49,740 nucleotides of DNA, taken from positions 1-49,740 of the forward strand of contig JAFSCR010000014.1 in the NCBI GenBank assembly GCA_017436645.1, in the 5' to 3' direction. Position numbers and translations under genes: made by a program. The notes under the pieces are model-generated. The model was given only the letters and a program-made list of their open reading frames with translations, was not told the DNA's origin and searched no databases. Positions 7,796-15,263 of the stretch are shown in pieces; positions within the stretch are counted from its first letter, which is position 1; every line of letters starts with the position of its first letter. Source of the DNA: Clostridia bacterium (GTDB lineage: Bacteria > Bacillota > Clostridia > UMGS1883 > UMGS1540).

Positions 7796-9232
7796 ATGAA
7801 ACTGAGAAAATTTGATACGAAAATTCAACATCTGAAATACAAAGTGCTCAGAGAGGTCGCCCGATGTGCATGGAACGGCACCCTGGAAACGGAAGTGCTT
7901 GACATTCCCGAACGGCTCGTTCCCGGGCCGAAGGCTACCATGCGCTGCTGTATTTATAAAGAACGTGCCATTTTATCAAAGCGTGTAAAACTCGCCATGG
8001 GCGGCGACAAAAAGAACTCGAATGTGATTGAAGTTATCTCCATTGCCTGTGACGAATGTCCCATGGGTGGCTATGAAGTTTCTGCCGCTTGCCGTGGCTG
8101 TCTTGCCCATCGCTGTGAGGACGTATGCCCCAAAGGCGCCATTACGTTTGACGAGCAGCAGAAAGCCCACATTGACAAAACCAAATGCGTGGAATGCGGT
8201 GCCTGTGCCAAGGTTTGCCCCTTCAGCGCTATCACAAGTCATAAACGCCCTTGCCAGAACGCCTGTAAAGTAAAAGCCATATCCATGGACGAAAACAAAG
8301 CGGCACTTATTCACAATGAAAAGTGTATCGCCTGCGGTGCCTGTGTTTACCAGTGCCCCTTCGGTGCCATTTCCGATAAGTCCTTTATTTTAGACGCCAT
8401 AAACCTTATTAAAGAGAGTGATAATAACAAAAAGTATAAAGTTTATGCCGTGGTGGCACCCACCATTTCCAGTCAGTTTACCTACGCTAAGCTCGGGCAG
8501 GTTATTTCCGGCATTAAAGAGCTGGGATTTCACACGGTGGTGGAAGCTGCCCTCGGTGCGGATATGGTGGCGGATGCGGAAAGCCGTGAACTTTATGAAA
8601 AAGGGTTTTTAACAAGCTCGTGCTGTCCCGGTTTTGTATCCTATATTGAGAAAAACTTTCCGGATCTTGTGCCCTTTATTTCTCATAATCTTTCCCCCAT
8701 GGCCACCATTGCCGAATTTATCAAGCGGACGGATAAAGATGCAAAGGTCGTCTTTATCGGACCTTGTACGGCAAAGAAGGCGGAGGTACAAAAAGACGCC
8801 GTGGCGCCCTATGTGGACGTGGCGCTGACTTTTGAAGAACTTCAGGCCCTTTTTGACAGCCGTGATATGGATATTACCACGCTTTCTGAAAGCATTCTCG
8901 ACAACGCCTCTTATTTCGGCAGAATTTTTGCCCGTTGCGGCGGTCTTGCGGAAGCTGTGGCGGAAGCTTTGAAGGAACAGGGGCATGAAGACTTTCTCCT
9001 CTCCCCCATATCCTGCGATGGCATTGAAGAATGCCGTATTGCACTTCTTAAGAAAAGTAAAAATCTACTCGATGCAAACTTTATTGAAGGCATGGCGTGC
9101 GTAGGCGGTTGCATCGGTGGGGCAGGCTGTTTGACCCACGGCCCCAAGGACAAATCCCAGGTGGACCGCTACGGCAAAGAAGCTTTTGAAAAAACCATTC
9201 AGGATGCCATTCGTGTTACAAAAAACAACTAG
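7796..9232 (+). CDS. Group B-like [FeFe]-hydrogenase
   Basis: A 478-residue hydrogenase with a Cys-rich N-terminal region and ferredoxin clusters (Cys131/134/137/141 and Cys177/180/183/187, plus CRGCLAHRCEDVC at 99-111). The H-cluster domain is complete: L1 TSSCCPGF (Cys276/277), L2 GPCTAKKAE (Cys324), L3 EGMACVGGCIGG (Cys435/439). The intact ligands argue for a catalytic enzyme interconverting protons and H2 with ferredoxin. The L3 and N-terminal layout resembles group B (ferredoxin-type, monomeric). It starts 12 bases after the phosphatase stop and closes the operon. Soluble and cytoplasmic. Confidence 0.88.
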   Translation: MKLRKFDTKIQHLKYKVLREVARCAWNGTLETEVLDIPERLVPGPKATMRCCIYKERAILSKRVKLAMGGDKKNSNVIEVISIACDECPMGGYEVSAACRGCLAHRCEDVCPKGAITFDEQQKAHIDKTKCVECGACAKVCPFSAITSHKRPCQNACKVKAISMDENKAALIHNEKCIACGACVYQCPFGAISDKSFILDAINLIKESDNNKKYKVYAVVAPTISSQFTYAKLGQVISGIKELGFHTVVEAALGADMVADAESRELYEKGFLTSSCCPGFVSYIEKNFPDLVPFISHNLSPMATIAEFIKRTDKDAKVVFIGPCTAKKAEVQKDAVAPYVDVALTFEELQALFDSRDMDITTLSESILDNASYFGRIFARCGGLAEAVAEALKEQGHEDFLLSPISCDGIEECRIALLKKSKNLLDANFIEGMACVGGCIGGAGCLTHGPKDKSQVDRYGKEAFEKTIQDAIRVTKNN

Positions 9233-9249
9233 ATGCCCTTAATTTAGGG

Positions 9250-9278
9250 TTGACTTTATAAAAAGAGTGTGATATACT
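9250..9278 (+). promoter_or_regulatory. Promoter of the SCIFF gene
   Basis: TTGACT (9250-9255) and TATACT (9273-9278) with a 17-base spacer, then AGGGAGG (9296-9302) before the ATG at 9312. A separate strong promoter shows that the peptide gene is not simply a tail of the hydrogenase operon. Confidence 0.8.
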
Positions 9279-9311
9279 GTAGAAAAGATTTTTCTAGGGA
9301 GGATTTATAAA

Positions 9312-9464
9312 ATGAAACATATTCAGACAATTGAAACACGTAACCTTTGCGAAAGTGCTAAAAACGGTGGCTGCGGCGAATGCCAGACTTCTTGCCAGTC
9401 TGCCTGCAAAACAAGCTGCGGCATTGCAAATCAGCAGTGTGAAAACACAAAAGAAAGCAAGTAA
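9312..9464 (+). CDS. scfA: SCIFF ranthipeptide precursor
   Basis: A 50-residue peptide with the SCIFF signature (six cysteines in forty-five residues): CGECQTSCQSACKTSC at residues 21-36 and Cys43. An additional Cys13 makes seven in total. SCIFF precursors are near universal in Clostridia and receive Cys-to-Thr-type thioether crosslinks from a partner radical SAM enzyme, encoded here at 9747. It has its own promoter and ribosome binding site. The mature peptide's role is not settled; quorum or metabolic signalling has been proposed. Confidence 0.95.
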   Translation: MKHIQTIETRNLCESAKNGGCGECQTSCQSACKTSCGIANQQCENTKESK

Positions 9465-9470
9465 TATAAC

Positions 9471-9724
9471 GGAACTGTAAATAACCTTTTCGGGGAATAG
9501 GAAAAAATGTTCAGAATGCGCAAACTGAGCCCGAAGGGGTTACCCGACGGCGTACTGGCGTACGCTGAGCGGCGAAGTTTGTCCCATAGCAAAAAGGCAT
9601 AAAAAGAAAAGAAAGGCTTCGAATTACGAAGCCTTTCCTTATAGTCAATCATACATTGGAGTTTTGTGTTGTTTTTTTATTGAAACTTCTGCCTTTTTGC
9701 GTTCTGGACTTTTTTTACATTCCC
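9471..9724 (+). repeat. Dispersed structured repeat, copy B (between scfA and scfB)
   Basis: This 254-base stretch holds no gene. It matches 38079-38354 in order of parts: CTGTAAA start, GGGAATAGGAAAAAATGTTCAGAATG-like box, CAAACT/AGTTTG stem (9521-9526/9576-9581), hairpin GCGTAC-TGGC-GTACGC, GCAAAAAGGC (9589-9598) pairing with GCCTTTTTGC (9691-9700), hairpin GAAAGGCTTCG/CGAAGCCTTTC (9611-9637), and the ending CTGGACTTTTTTTACA. Several stems differ in sequence from copy A while still pairing. It begins 6 bases after the scfA stop. Transcription from scfA into scfB must cross it. Confidence 0.85.
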
Positions 9725-9746
9725 TTTTTATTATAAGGAGAAACCA

Positions 9747-11126
9747 ATGATTCATCAATACAAACTTGGCGGTTATAATATCGTTTTAGATATTGCATCG
9801 GGGTCCGTCCACGCCGTGGATGATGTCTGCTATGATGCCATCAGCCTTTTTGAAAAGGAGCCGAAAGACGCCGTCATCCAAACGCTCGAAGAAAAATATC
9901 TGGGAAAAGACGGCATCACAAAAGAAGATATTGAAGAATGCTACGCCCAGATTGAAGAACTAAAGGAAGAAGGCCGCCTTTTTGCGCCGGACACCTTTGC
10001 GGATAAGGCAGGTACATTGAAGGCAAAAACTTCGGGGGTGATTAAAGCGCTCTGCCTCCATATTGCCCACACCTGTAACCTAAACTGTGCCTACTGTTTT
10101 GCAAGTCAGGGCAACTACCACGGCGAACGTGGCCTTATGTCCTTTGAAGTAGGCAAAAGAGCCTTGGATTTCCTCATTGAAAATTCGGGCACACGCCATA
10201 ATCTTGAAGTTGACTTTTTCGGCGGCGAGCCTCTTATGAATTTTGAGACTATAAAACAGCTTGTGGCCTATGCCAGAAGCATTGAAAAGGAAAAGAACAA
10301 AAACTTCCGCTTTACCCTCACCACAAACGGTATGCTCATTGACGATGACGTGATTGACTTTGCAAACCGTGAAATGAGTAACGTGGTTTTAAGTCTTGAC
10401 GGCAGAAAAGAAGTCCACGACCGTTATCGGGTAGACTATAAGGGCGAGGGCAGCTGGGAAAAAATTGTCCCGAAATTCCAAAAGCTTGTAGAGGCAAGAG
10501 GCGGAAAAGACTACTATATGCGTGGCACCTTTACCCACGAAAATCCCGATTTTCTGGAAGATATTAAAACCATGCTGAACCTCGGCTTTACAGAGCTTAG
10601 TATGGAACCTGTCGTATGCCAAAAAGGTGACAAGGCAGAGCTTACGGAAGAAGATTTGCCCATCGTTCTTCGCCAATACGAGGAACTTGCCGAAATGATG
10701 ATCGAAAGAGATAAAGAAGGAAAGCCTTTTACCTTCTATCACTATATGATTGATTTGAAAGGCGGCCCTTGCATTTATAAGCGCATTTCCGGCTGCGGCT
10801 CGGGAACGGAATATATGGCCGTAACCCCCTCGGGGGACCTTTACCCCTGCCACCAGTTTGTGGGGGATGAAAAATTCCGCCTCGGTGACATTTGGAAAGG
10901 CGTTACAAATCCCGAAGTGCAAAAATGCTTTGGGGACTGCAACGTATATGCAAGACCCGACTGCAAAGACTGCTGGGCAAAGCTTTACTGCAGCGGCGGC
11001 TGTGCCGCAAACGCCTATCACGCCACAGGCAGCGTACGCGGCATTTACGAATACGGCTGTAAATTATTCAGAAAGCGTATGGAATGCGCCATTATGGTGG
11101 CGGTAGACCGTGCATTAAGAGAATAA
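9747..11126 (+). CDS. scfB: SCIFF radical SAM maturase
   Basis: A 459-residue thioether-forming radical SAM peptide maturase. Residues 1-90 form a PqqD-like peptide-recognition region. The radical SAM motif CNLNCAYC gives Cys110/114/117. The C-terminal SPASM/twitch region carries the auxiliary-cluster cysteines (GPCIYKRISGCGSG, YPCHQF, CKDCWAKLYCSGGC, YGCKLF). The enzyme uses S-adenosylmethionine to link SCIFF cysteine sulphurs to alpha carbons of acceptor residues. Its start has AAGGAG about 7 bases upstream. It is separated from scfA by 282 bases occupied by the repeat element. Confidence 0.95.
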   Translation: MIHQYKLGGYNIVLDIASGSVHAVDDVCYDAISLFEKEPKDAVIQTLEEKYLGKDGITKEDIEECYAQIEELKEEGRLFAPDTFADKAGTLKAKTSGVIKALCLHIAHTCNLNCAYCFASQGNYHGERGLMSFEVGKRALDFLIENSGTRHNLEVDFFGGEPLMNFETIKQLVAYARSIEKEKNKNFRFTLTTNGMLIDDDVIDFANREMSNVVLSLDGRKEVHDRYRVDYKGEGSWEKIVPKFQKLVEARGGKDYYMRGTFTHENPDFLEDIKTMLNLGFTELSMEPVVCQKGDKAELTEEDLPIVLRQYEELAEMMIERDKEGKPFTFYHYMIDLKGGPCIYKRISGCGSGTEYMAVTPSGDLYPCHQFVGDEKFRLGDIWKGVTNPEVQKCFGDCNVYARPDCKDCWAKLYCSGGCAANAYHATGSVRGIYEYGCKLFRKRMECAIMVAVDRALRE

Positions 11127-11144
11127 ATTCCTATGAGGTTTCGT

Positions 11145-12473
11145 ATGAACACACCCATTTGTGATTTTACGGAAAACTACATAAAAAAAGCACCGCTTCG
11201 CCTTCACATGCCCGGCCACAAAGGCACAAACGGGTATGGCTCGGATATTACGGAGGTGGACGGGGCGGACAGCCTCTATGCCCCGGGCGGCATTATAGCC
11301 GAAAGCGAGGAAAACGCCTCCCGTTTATTTGGCGGCACAACCTTCTATTCTACGGAAGGCTCCTCCCACGCTGTTCGTGCCATGCTTTATCTTTTTTCCC
11401 TGTACTGCGCTGAAACAGGACGGGAAAAGAAGATTCTTGCAGGCAGAAACGCCCACAAAACCTTTACGGGTGCAGCGGCGCTTCTTGATATGCACGTCTC
11501 ATGGCTTTATCCCGAAGAAGGGGAAAGCTATCTTTCCTGCACGCCTTCGCCCGCCCGCCTTGCCGAAATGCTGGAAGAAGAAAACATATCGGCAGTGTAT
11601 CTGACAAGCCCTGACTATTTAGGTCTTATGGCAGATATCCCCAAGATCGCAAGAGTTTGCCACGAAAAGGGCGTCCTTCTTTTCGTGGATAACGCCCACG
11701 GGGCCTATCTTCGTTTTCTCTCCCCCTCGCAGCATCCACTGGATCTGGGTGCTGATATGTGCTGTGATTCGGCACATAAAACCTTGCCGGTTTTAACAGG
11801 CGGCGCCTATCTCCATGTGCACAAAAATGCACCGACATGTTTTTCTAAGCATGGAAAAGAAGCCCTTTCCCTTTTCGGCTCCACAAGTCCTTCCTATCTG
11901 ATTCTCCAAGCATTGGACAGGGTAAATCCCTATCTTGAAACCGAATACCCACGTCTGCTTGCCGCCTTTATAAAAAAGGCAGCGGAAACGAAAAAGGAAC
12001 TTTGGGCAAAGGGCTATACCTTTATTGGGGATGAGCCTTTGAAGTGGACAATTGAAACGAAAAAATACGGCTACGAAGGGCACGAACTTGCATGCCTTCT
12101 TGCAAAGGAAAATATTGTGTGTGAATTTTATGATAAGGACTTTCTTGTTATGATGCTCACCCCCCAAACGGGTGAAGAAGGGCTTTTAGCCTTACGCCGT
12201 GTCCTTTTATCCATACCGAAACGGGACGAAATCCATATCATGCCACCGTCCTTTTCAAAAAGCGAGCAGGTTCTCTCCCCCCACGAAACCCTCTTTTTGC
12301 CGAGAGAAGCGGTGCAGGTAGAGAAAAGCGCCGGGCGTGTTTTAGCGGAAGTTTCCGTCGGCTGTCCCCCTGCCGTGCCCATTCTCGGCATCGGCGAGAG
12401 AATCACCGAAGAAGCGATAGCCGCATTTCAGTATTACGGCATTGAAAAAATAAGCGTTGTTTTGGGACTGTAA
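11145..12473 (+). CDS. Orn/Lys/Arg decarboxylase-family PLP enzyme
   Basis: A 442-residue fold-type I PLP enzyme of the Gram-positive short SpeA/YaaO-like branch. Visible are the RLHMPGHKG motif near the N-terminus, the EGSSHAVRA phosphate-binding stretch, FVDNAHGA, and the PLP Schiff-base lysine in DSAHKTLP. Such enzymes decarboxylate arginine, lysine or ornithine, for polyamine synthesis or acid tolerance. ATG 11145 is preferred because GAGG lies 6 bases upstream; an in-frame ATG at 11133 has no clear site. It starts shortly after scfB and its stop codon lies inside the terminator stem. Substrate is not determinable here. Confidence 0.88.
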   Translation: MNTPICDFTENYIKKAPLRLHMPGHKGTNGYGSDITEVDGADSLYAPGGIIAESEENASRLFGGTTFYSTEGSSHAVRAMLYLFSLYCAETGREKKILAGRNAHKTFTGAAALLDMHVSWLYPEEGESYLSCTPSPARLAEMLEEENISAVYLTSPDYLGLMADIPKIARVCHEKGVLLFVDNAHGAYLRFLSPSQHPLDLGADMCCDSAHKTLPVLTGGAYLHVHKNAPTCFSKHGKEALSLFGSTSPSYLILQALDRVNPYLETEYPRLLAAFIKKAAETKKELWAKGYTFIGDEPLKWTIETKKYGYEGHELACLLAKENIVCEFYDKDFLVMMLTPQTGEEGLLALRRVLLSIPKRDEIHIMPPSFSKSEQVLSPHETLFLPREAVQVEKSAGRVLAEVSVGCPPAVPILGIGERITEEAIAAFQYYGIEKISVVLGL

Positions 12474-12494
12474 ATTTGTTTACAGTCCCTTTTT
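12464..12494 (+). terminator. Intrinsic terminator containing the decarboxylase stop codon
   Basis: Stem GGGACTGTAAA (12464-12474) / TTTACAGTCCC (12479-12489) plus T-run. The TAA stop at 12471-12473 is part of the left arm. It belongs to the same stem family as those at 366, 2222 and 38079. Confidence 0.85.
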
Positions 12495-12542
12495 TCACCT
12501 TTTGGCAAACTCTGTCATATATTGTCACTGGAGGTGAAAAAT

Positions 12543-12959
12543 ATGACAATTCTAAATTGCGGTTGCAGAAGTGACTGTGTTGTCCTTTCCGTTTTGGGAA
12601 GCATCATTCTCGGCATTATTGCGGCATTTTTAAACTTCACGGCCGTCATCGCCGTAACACCGGCCTTTTTGTGGGTTCTCTTCGGGATTGCGGTGGTGTA
12701 TCTCGCCATTTTGCTCCCTCTCGGGGCACTTTCACGAAGTCTTAACGTCCGTGCATGCCTTTGTGCTATTCTCCCCACACTTCTTCTGAGCATACTGGCA
12801 GTGGTTTTACTTTCGGTCATTCTTCTTGCCGTTACGTTTGCCGCCGGAAGTGTGTTCGGTGCCGTACTTGTGGGCGCACTCGTCGGCTTCTTTTTCCTTC
12901 TTCTCGGCAGCACCGCCTGCCTTGCAAGATGCATCGCCGGTTGTGCGGAAAACGAATAA
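12543..12959 (+). CDS. Small membrane protein with cysteine clusters at both ends
   Basis: A 138-residue protein I cannot assign to a family. GGAGG lies 8 bases before ATG 12543, which decides the start over an upstream in-frame ATG. Nearly the whole chain is hydrophobic, with about four membrane segments. Three cysteines sit at the N-terminus (CGCRSDC, residues 6-12) and three at the C-terminus (CLARCIAGC), bracketing the membrane part. The clusters could bind metal or form disulphides, but this is a guess. It is flanked by terminators on both sides, so it is monocistronic. Confidence 0.7.
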   Translation: MTILNCGCRSDCVVLSVLGSIILGIIAAFLNFTAVIAVTPAFLWVLFGIAVVYLAILLPLGALSRSLNVRACLCAILPTLLLSILAVVLLSVILLAVTFAAGSVFGAVLVGALVGFFFLLLGSTACLARCIAGCAENE

Positions 12960-12972
12960 AAGCGGATATTTC

Positions 12973-13001
12973 AGGCTGAACGGTTTCGTTCAGCCTTTTT
13001 T
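12973..13001 (+). terminator. Intrinsic terminator of the small membrane protein gene
   Basis: Perfect 10-bp stem AGGCTGAACG / CGTTCAGCCT with a GTTT loop, followed by a T-run. Confidence 0.85.
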
Positions 13002-13097
13002 ATGCACATTCATCATAGAATCGGTCTGTTTTTTGGTGAAATTTGTCCTTCTTTTTTTAAATGAGATATGGTAATATGATTGTAAAGGAGCTAGTTT

Positions 13098-14333
13098 ATG
13101 AAAATTCTAAATTTTGGTTCTTGTAACATTGACTATGTGTATGCAGTGGACCACTTTGTAAAAGCCGGTGAAACCCTTTCGGCAAACTCCATGGAAATCT
13201 TCCCGGGCGGCAAAGGGCTGAACCAGTCCATTGCTCTTGCCCGTGCCGGCGCGCCTGTGTTTCACGCAGGCTATGTAGGCAGAGACGGCGGCCTCCTTCT
13301 CTCCGCTTTAAAAAATAGCCGGGTGGATATTTCCTACATAGAAGAAAAAGATATGCCAAACGGCCACGCGATTATTCAGGTCGATAAAAACGGCGAAAAC
13401 TGCATCTTTCTCCACGGGGGCACCAATCAATGTATTACAAGAGAATATATTGACAAGGTTCTTTTCACATTTTCTTGCGAAGATATTCTCCTTCTCCAGA
13501 ATGAAATTAATGAAATCCCTTATATCATTGACAAAGCGCACAGCCTCGGCATCCAAATTGTTTTTAATCCGGCACCGTTTACCAAGGAACTGCAAAATAT
13601 TGACCTGACGAAAATTTCTTACCTGATTTTAAACGAAACGGAAGCAGAAGGCTTTTGCACTAGTGATAATCCGGATGTGTTTATTGCATATATGCGGAAA
13701 CATCATCCCCACCTAAAGAGCGTGATTACCCTTGGCAACCAAGGCTCTATTTATGTAGACAATCGCGCGGTCATCGTGCAGAGTGCCTATCAGGTAGAAA
13801 CTGTGGATACTACCGCGGCAGGGGATACCTTTATAGGCTTTTTCCTGGCCCGGCTTGCAGATGGTGCTTCAGTGGAAGGTGCCCTTAAAATTGCTTCCGC
13901 CGCATCGGCCATTACCGTCTCCCGTGCAGGAGCTTCACCTTCCATTCCCTATATGCATGAAGTTTCGGGAATGCTGAAATCCATGTCTCTTGCAGAAAAG
14001 CGACCGGAAAATGTGAAAAAACGGAGAGAAAAGGAAATCATCCGCTTTATAGAAGAAAATCTTACCTCCGCCTCCCTTCCCACCCTTGCAGCACGGCTTG
14101 GCTTTTCCCCTTCCTACACAGGCACACTCTGCAAAGAAGTAACGGGGCATACTTTTTCTGTCCTTCTTGCACAAAAACGGTGTGAAAAGGCGGCTATCCT
14201 TCTTTCTGCAACCGATTTGCCCATTGGAGAAATCATTCCGCGGGTAGGCTACGAAAACGAAAGCTTTTTCCGAAAGAAATTTATGGAATTTTACGGCATG
14301 GCTCCGCTAAAATACAGAAAAGAGAGGAAGTAA
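13098..14333 (+). CDS. PfkB-family sugar kinase fused to an AraC-type DNA-binding domain
   Basis: A 411-residue fusion. Residues 1-290 are a ribokinase-type kinase with PfkB signature 1 (PGGKGLNQSIALARAG, 37-51) and signature 2 (DTTAAGDTF, 237-245) including the catalytic Asp243. Residues ~308-411 are an AraC-type double helix-turn-helix (LAARLGFSPSYTGTLCKE and GEIIPRVGYENESFFRKKF). The junction is in frame with no stop. The natural reading is a regulator whose kinase fold senses or phosphorylates the sugar whose pathway it controls. AAAGGAG precedes the ATG. The next gene begins 3 bases after its stop, so the fusion leads its own operon. Confidence 0.88.
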   Translation: MKILNFGSCNIDYVYAVDHFVKAGETLSANSMEIFPGGKGLNQSIALARAGAPVFHAGYVGRDGGLLLSALKNSRVDISYIEEKDMPNGHAIIQVDKNGENCIFLHGGTNQCITREYIDKVLFTFSCEDILLLQNEINEIPYIIDKAHSLGIQIVFNPAPFTKELQNIDLTKISYLILNETEAEGFCTSDNPDVFIAYMRKHHPHLKSVITLGNQGSIYVDNRAVIVQSAYQVETVDTTAAGDTFIGFFLARLADGASVEGALKIASAASAITVSRAGASPSIPYMHEVSGMLKSMSLAEKRPENVKKRREKEIIRFIEENLTSASLPTLAARLGFSPSYTGTLCKEVTGHTFSVLLAQKRCEKAAILLSATDLPIGEIIPRVGYENESFFRKKFMEFYGMAPLKYRKERK

Positions 14334-14336
14334 AGA

Positions 14337-15263
14337 ATGAAACTGAATCGAGGCGTATACCCGACTATGATTACACCCTATACGAAGAAGGGTAAACTTG
14401 ATTTTGCCGGCGTAGAAAAACTTGTGGATTTTTACATCAGAAATGAATGTGACGGCATTTTTGCCGTTTGTCAGTCCAGCGAAATGATGTTTCTTTCTTT
14501 AAAAGAAAGAATAGAACTTGCGACGGCAGTGGTAGACTGTTCCAAAAAAGCACCCTACAAAATGAATGTGGTGGCAAGCGGTCACTGTGCAGATGATCTG
14601 GATGCACAGGTGGAAGAAATTTGTGCTATTTACGAAACGGGCGTGGATGCATTTGTTCTTGTAAGTAACCGTTTTGATCTTCACCACGATGGGGACGATG
14701 AATGGATTCAAAACGCAGAGTACGTTCTTTCCAAAATCCCTTCCGGTATCCCCCTCGGCATTTACGAATGCCCAAGACCCTATAAAAGGCTTTTAACCCC
14801 TCGCATTTTAGATTTTTGCAAGAAAACGGAAAGATTCCGTTTTATTAAAGATACCTGCTGCGATCCTATAATGCTCTCGGACCGCCTTCGCCAGCTTGCA
14901 GACAGCAACGTTATGCTCTTTAACGCCAACGCCCAGACCCTTCTGCACTCCCTTCGCGGCGGCGGGGCAGGCTATTCCGGCATTATGGCAAACTTCCATC
15001 CTGACCTTCTCGTCTGGCTTTGCAAGAATTACGAAAATGAAAAGGCAGACGAAATTTCAAACATAATCAGTATGTGTGCCTTTACGGAAAACCCCGTATA
15101 CCCTTGCACGGCAAAGTATTATCTCGGTTTTGAAGGGCTTGACCTTAATATTTATGCAAGAAGTGCTGACCACAAGACCCTCACGCCGTACCAGAAGCTT
15201 TGTATGCGTCAGCTTTATGACATTTCCGAAAAAGTACGAAAAGATTTAAAGGAGGCAAAATAA
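14337..15263 (+). CDS. DapA/NanA-superfamily pyruvate-dependent aldolase
   Basis: A 308-residue (beta/alpha)8 class I aldolase or lyase. The Schiff-base lysine is Lys171 (FRFIKDTCC) and the conserved Tyr is Tyr143 (GIYECP). The usual GTTGE loop is replaced by CQSSE (residues 45-49), pointing away from dihydrodipicolinate synthase and towards the N-acetylneuraminate lyase or 2-keto-3-deoxy-acid aldolase side. It lies between the kinase-AraC fusion and the Asp-box protein, overlapping the latter by one base. Cleavage of a keto-sugar acid to pyruvate plus an aldose or aldehyde is the likely role; the exact substrate is inference. Confidence 0.82.
   Translation: MKLNRGVYPTMITPYTKKGKLDFAGVEKLVDFYIRNECDGIFAVCQSSEMMFLSLKERIELATAVVDCSKKAPYKMNVVASGHCADDLDAQVEEICAIYETGVDAFVLVSNRFDLHHDGDDEWIQNAEYVLSKIPSGIPLGIYECPRPYKRLLTPRILDFCKKTERFRFIKDTCCDPIMLSDRLRQLADSNVMLFNANAQTLLHSLRGGGAGYSGIMANFHPDLLVWLCKNYENEKADEISNIISMCAFTENPVYPCTAKYYLGFEGLDLNIYARSADHKTLTPYQKLCMRQLYDISEKVRKDLKEAK

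Noticed and set aside
9233..9250. A terminator after the hydrogenase operon (CCCTTAATTTAGGG)
   Set aside because: Only four pairs in the stem and no T-run; too weak to call.
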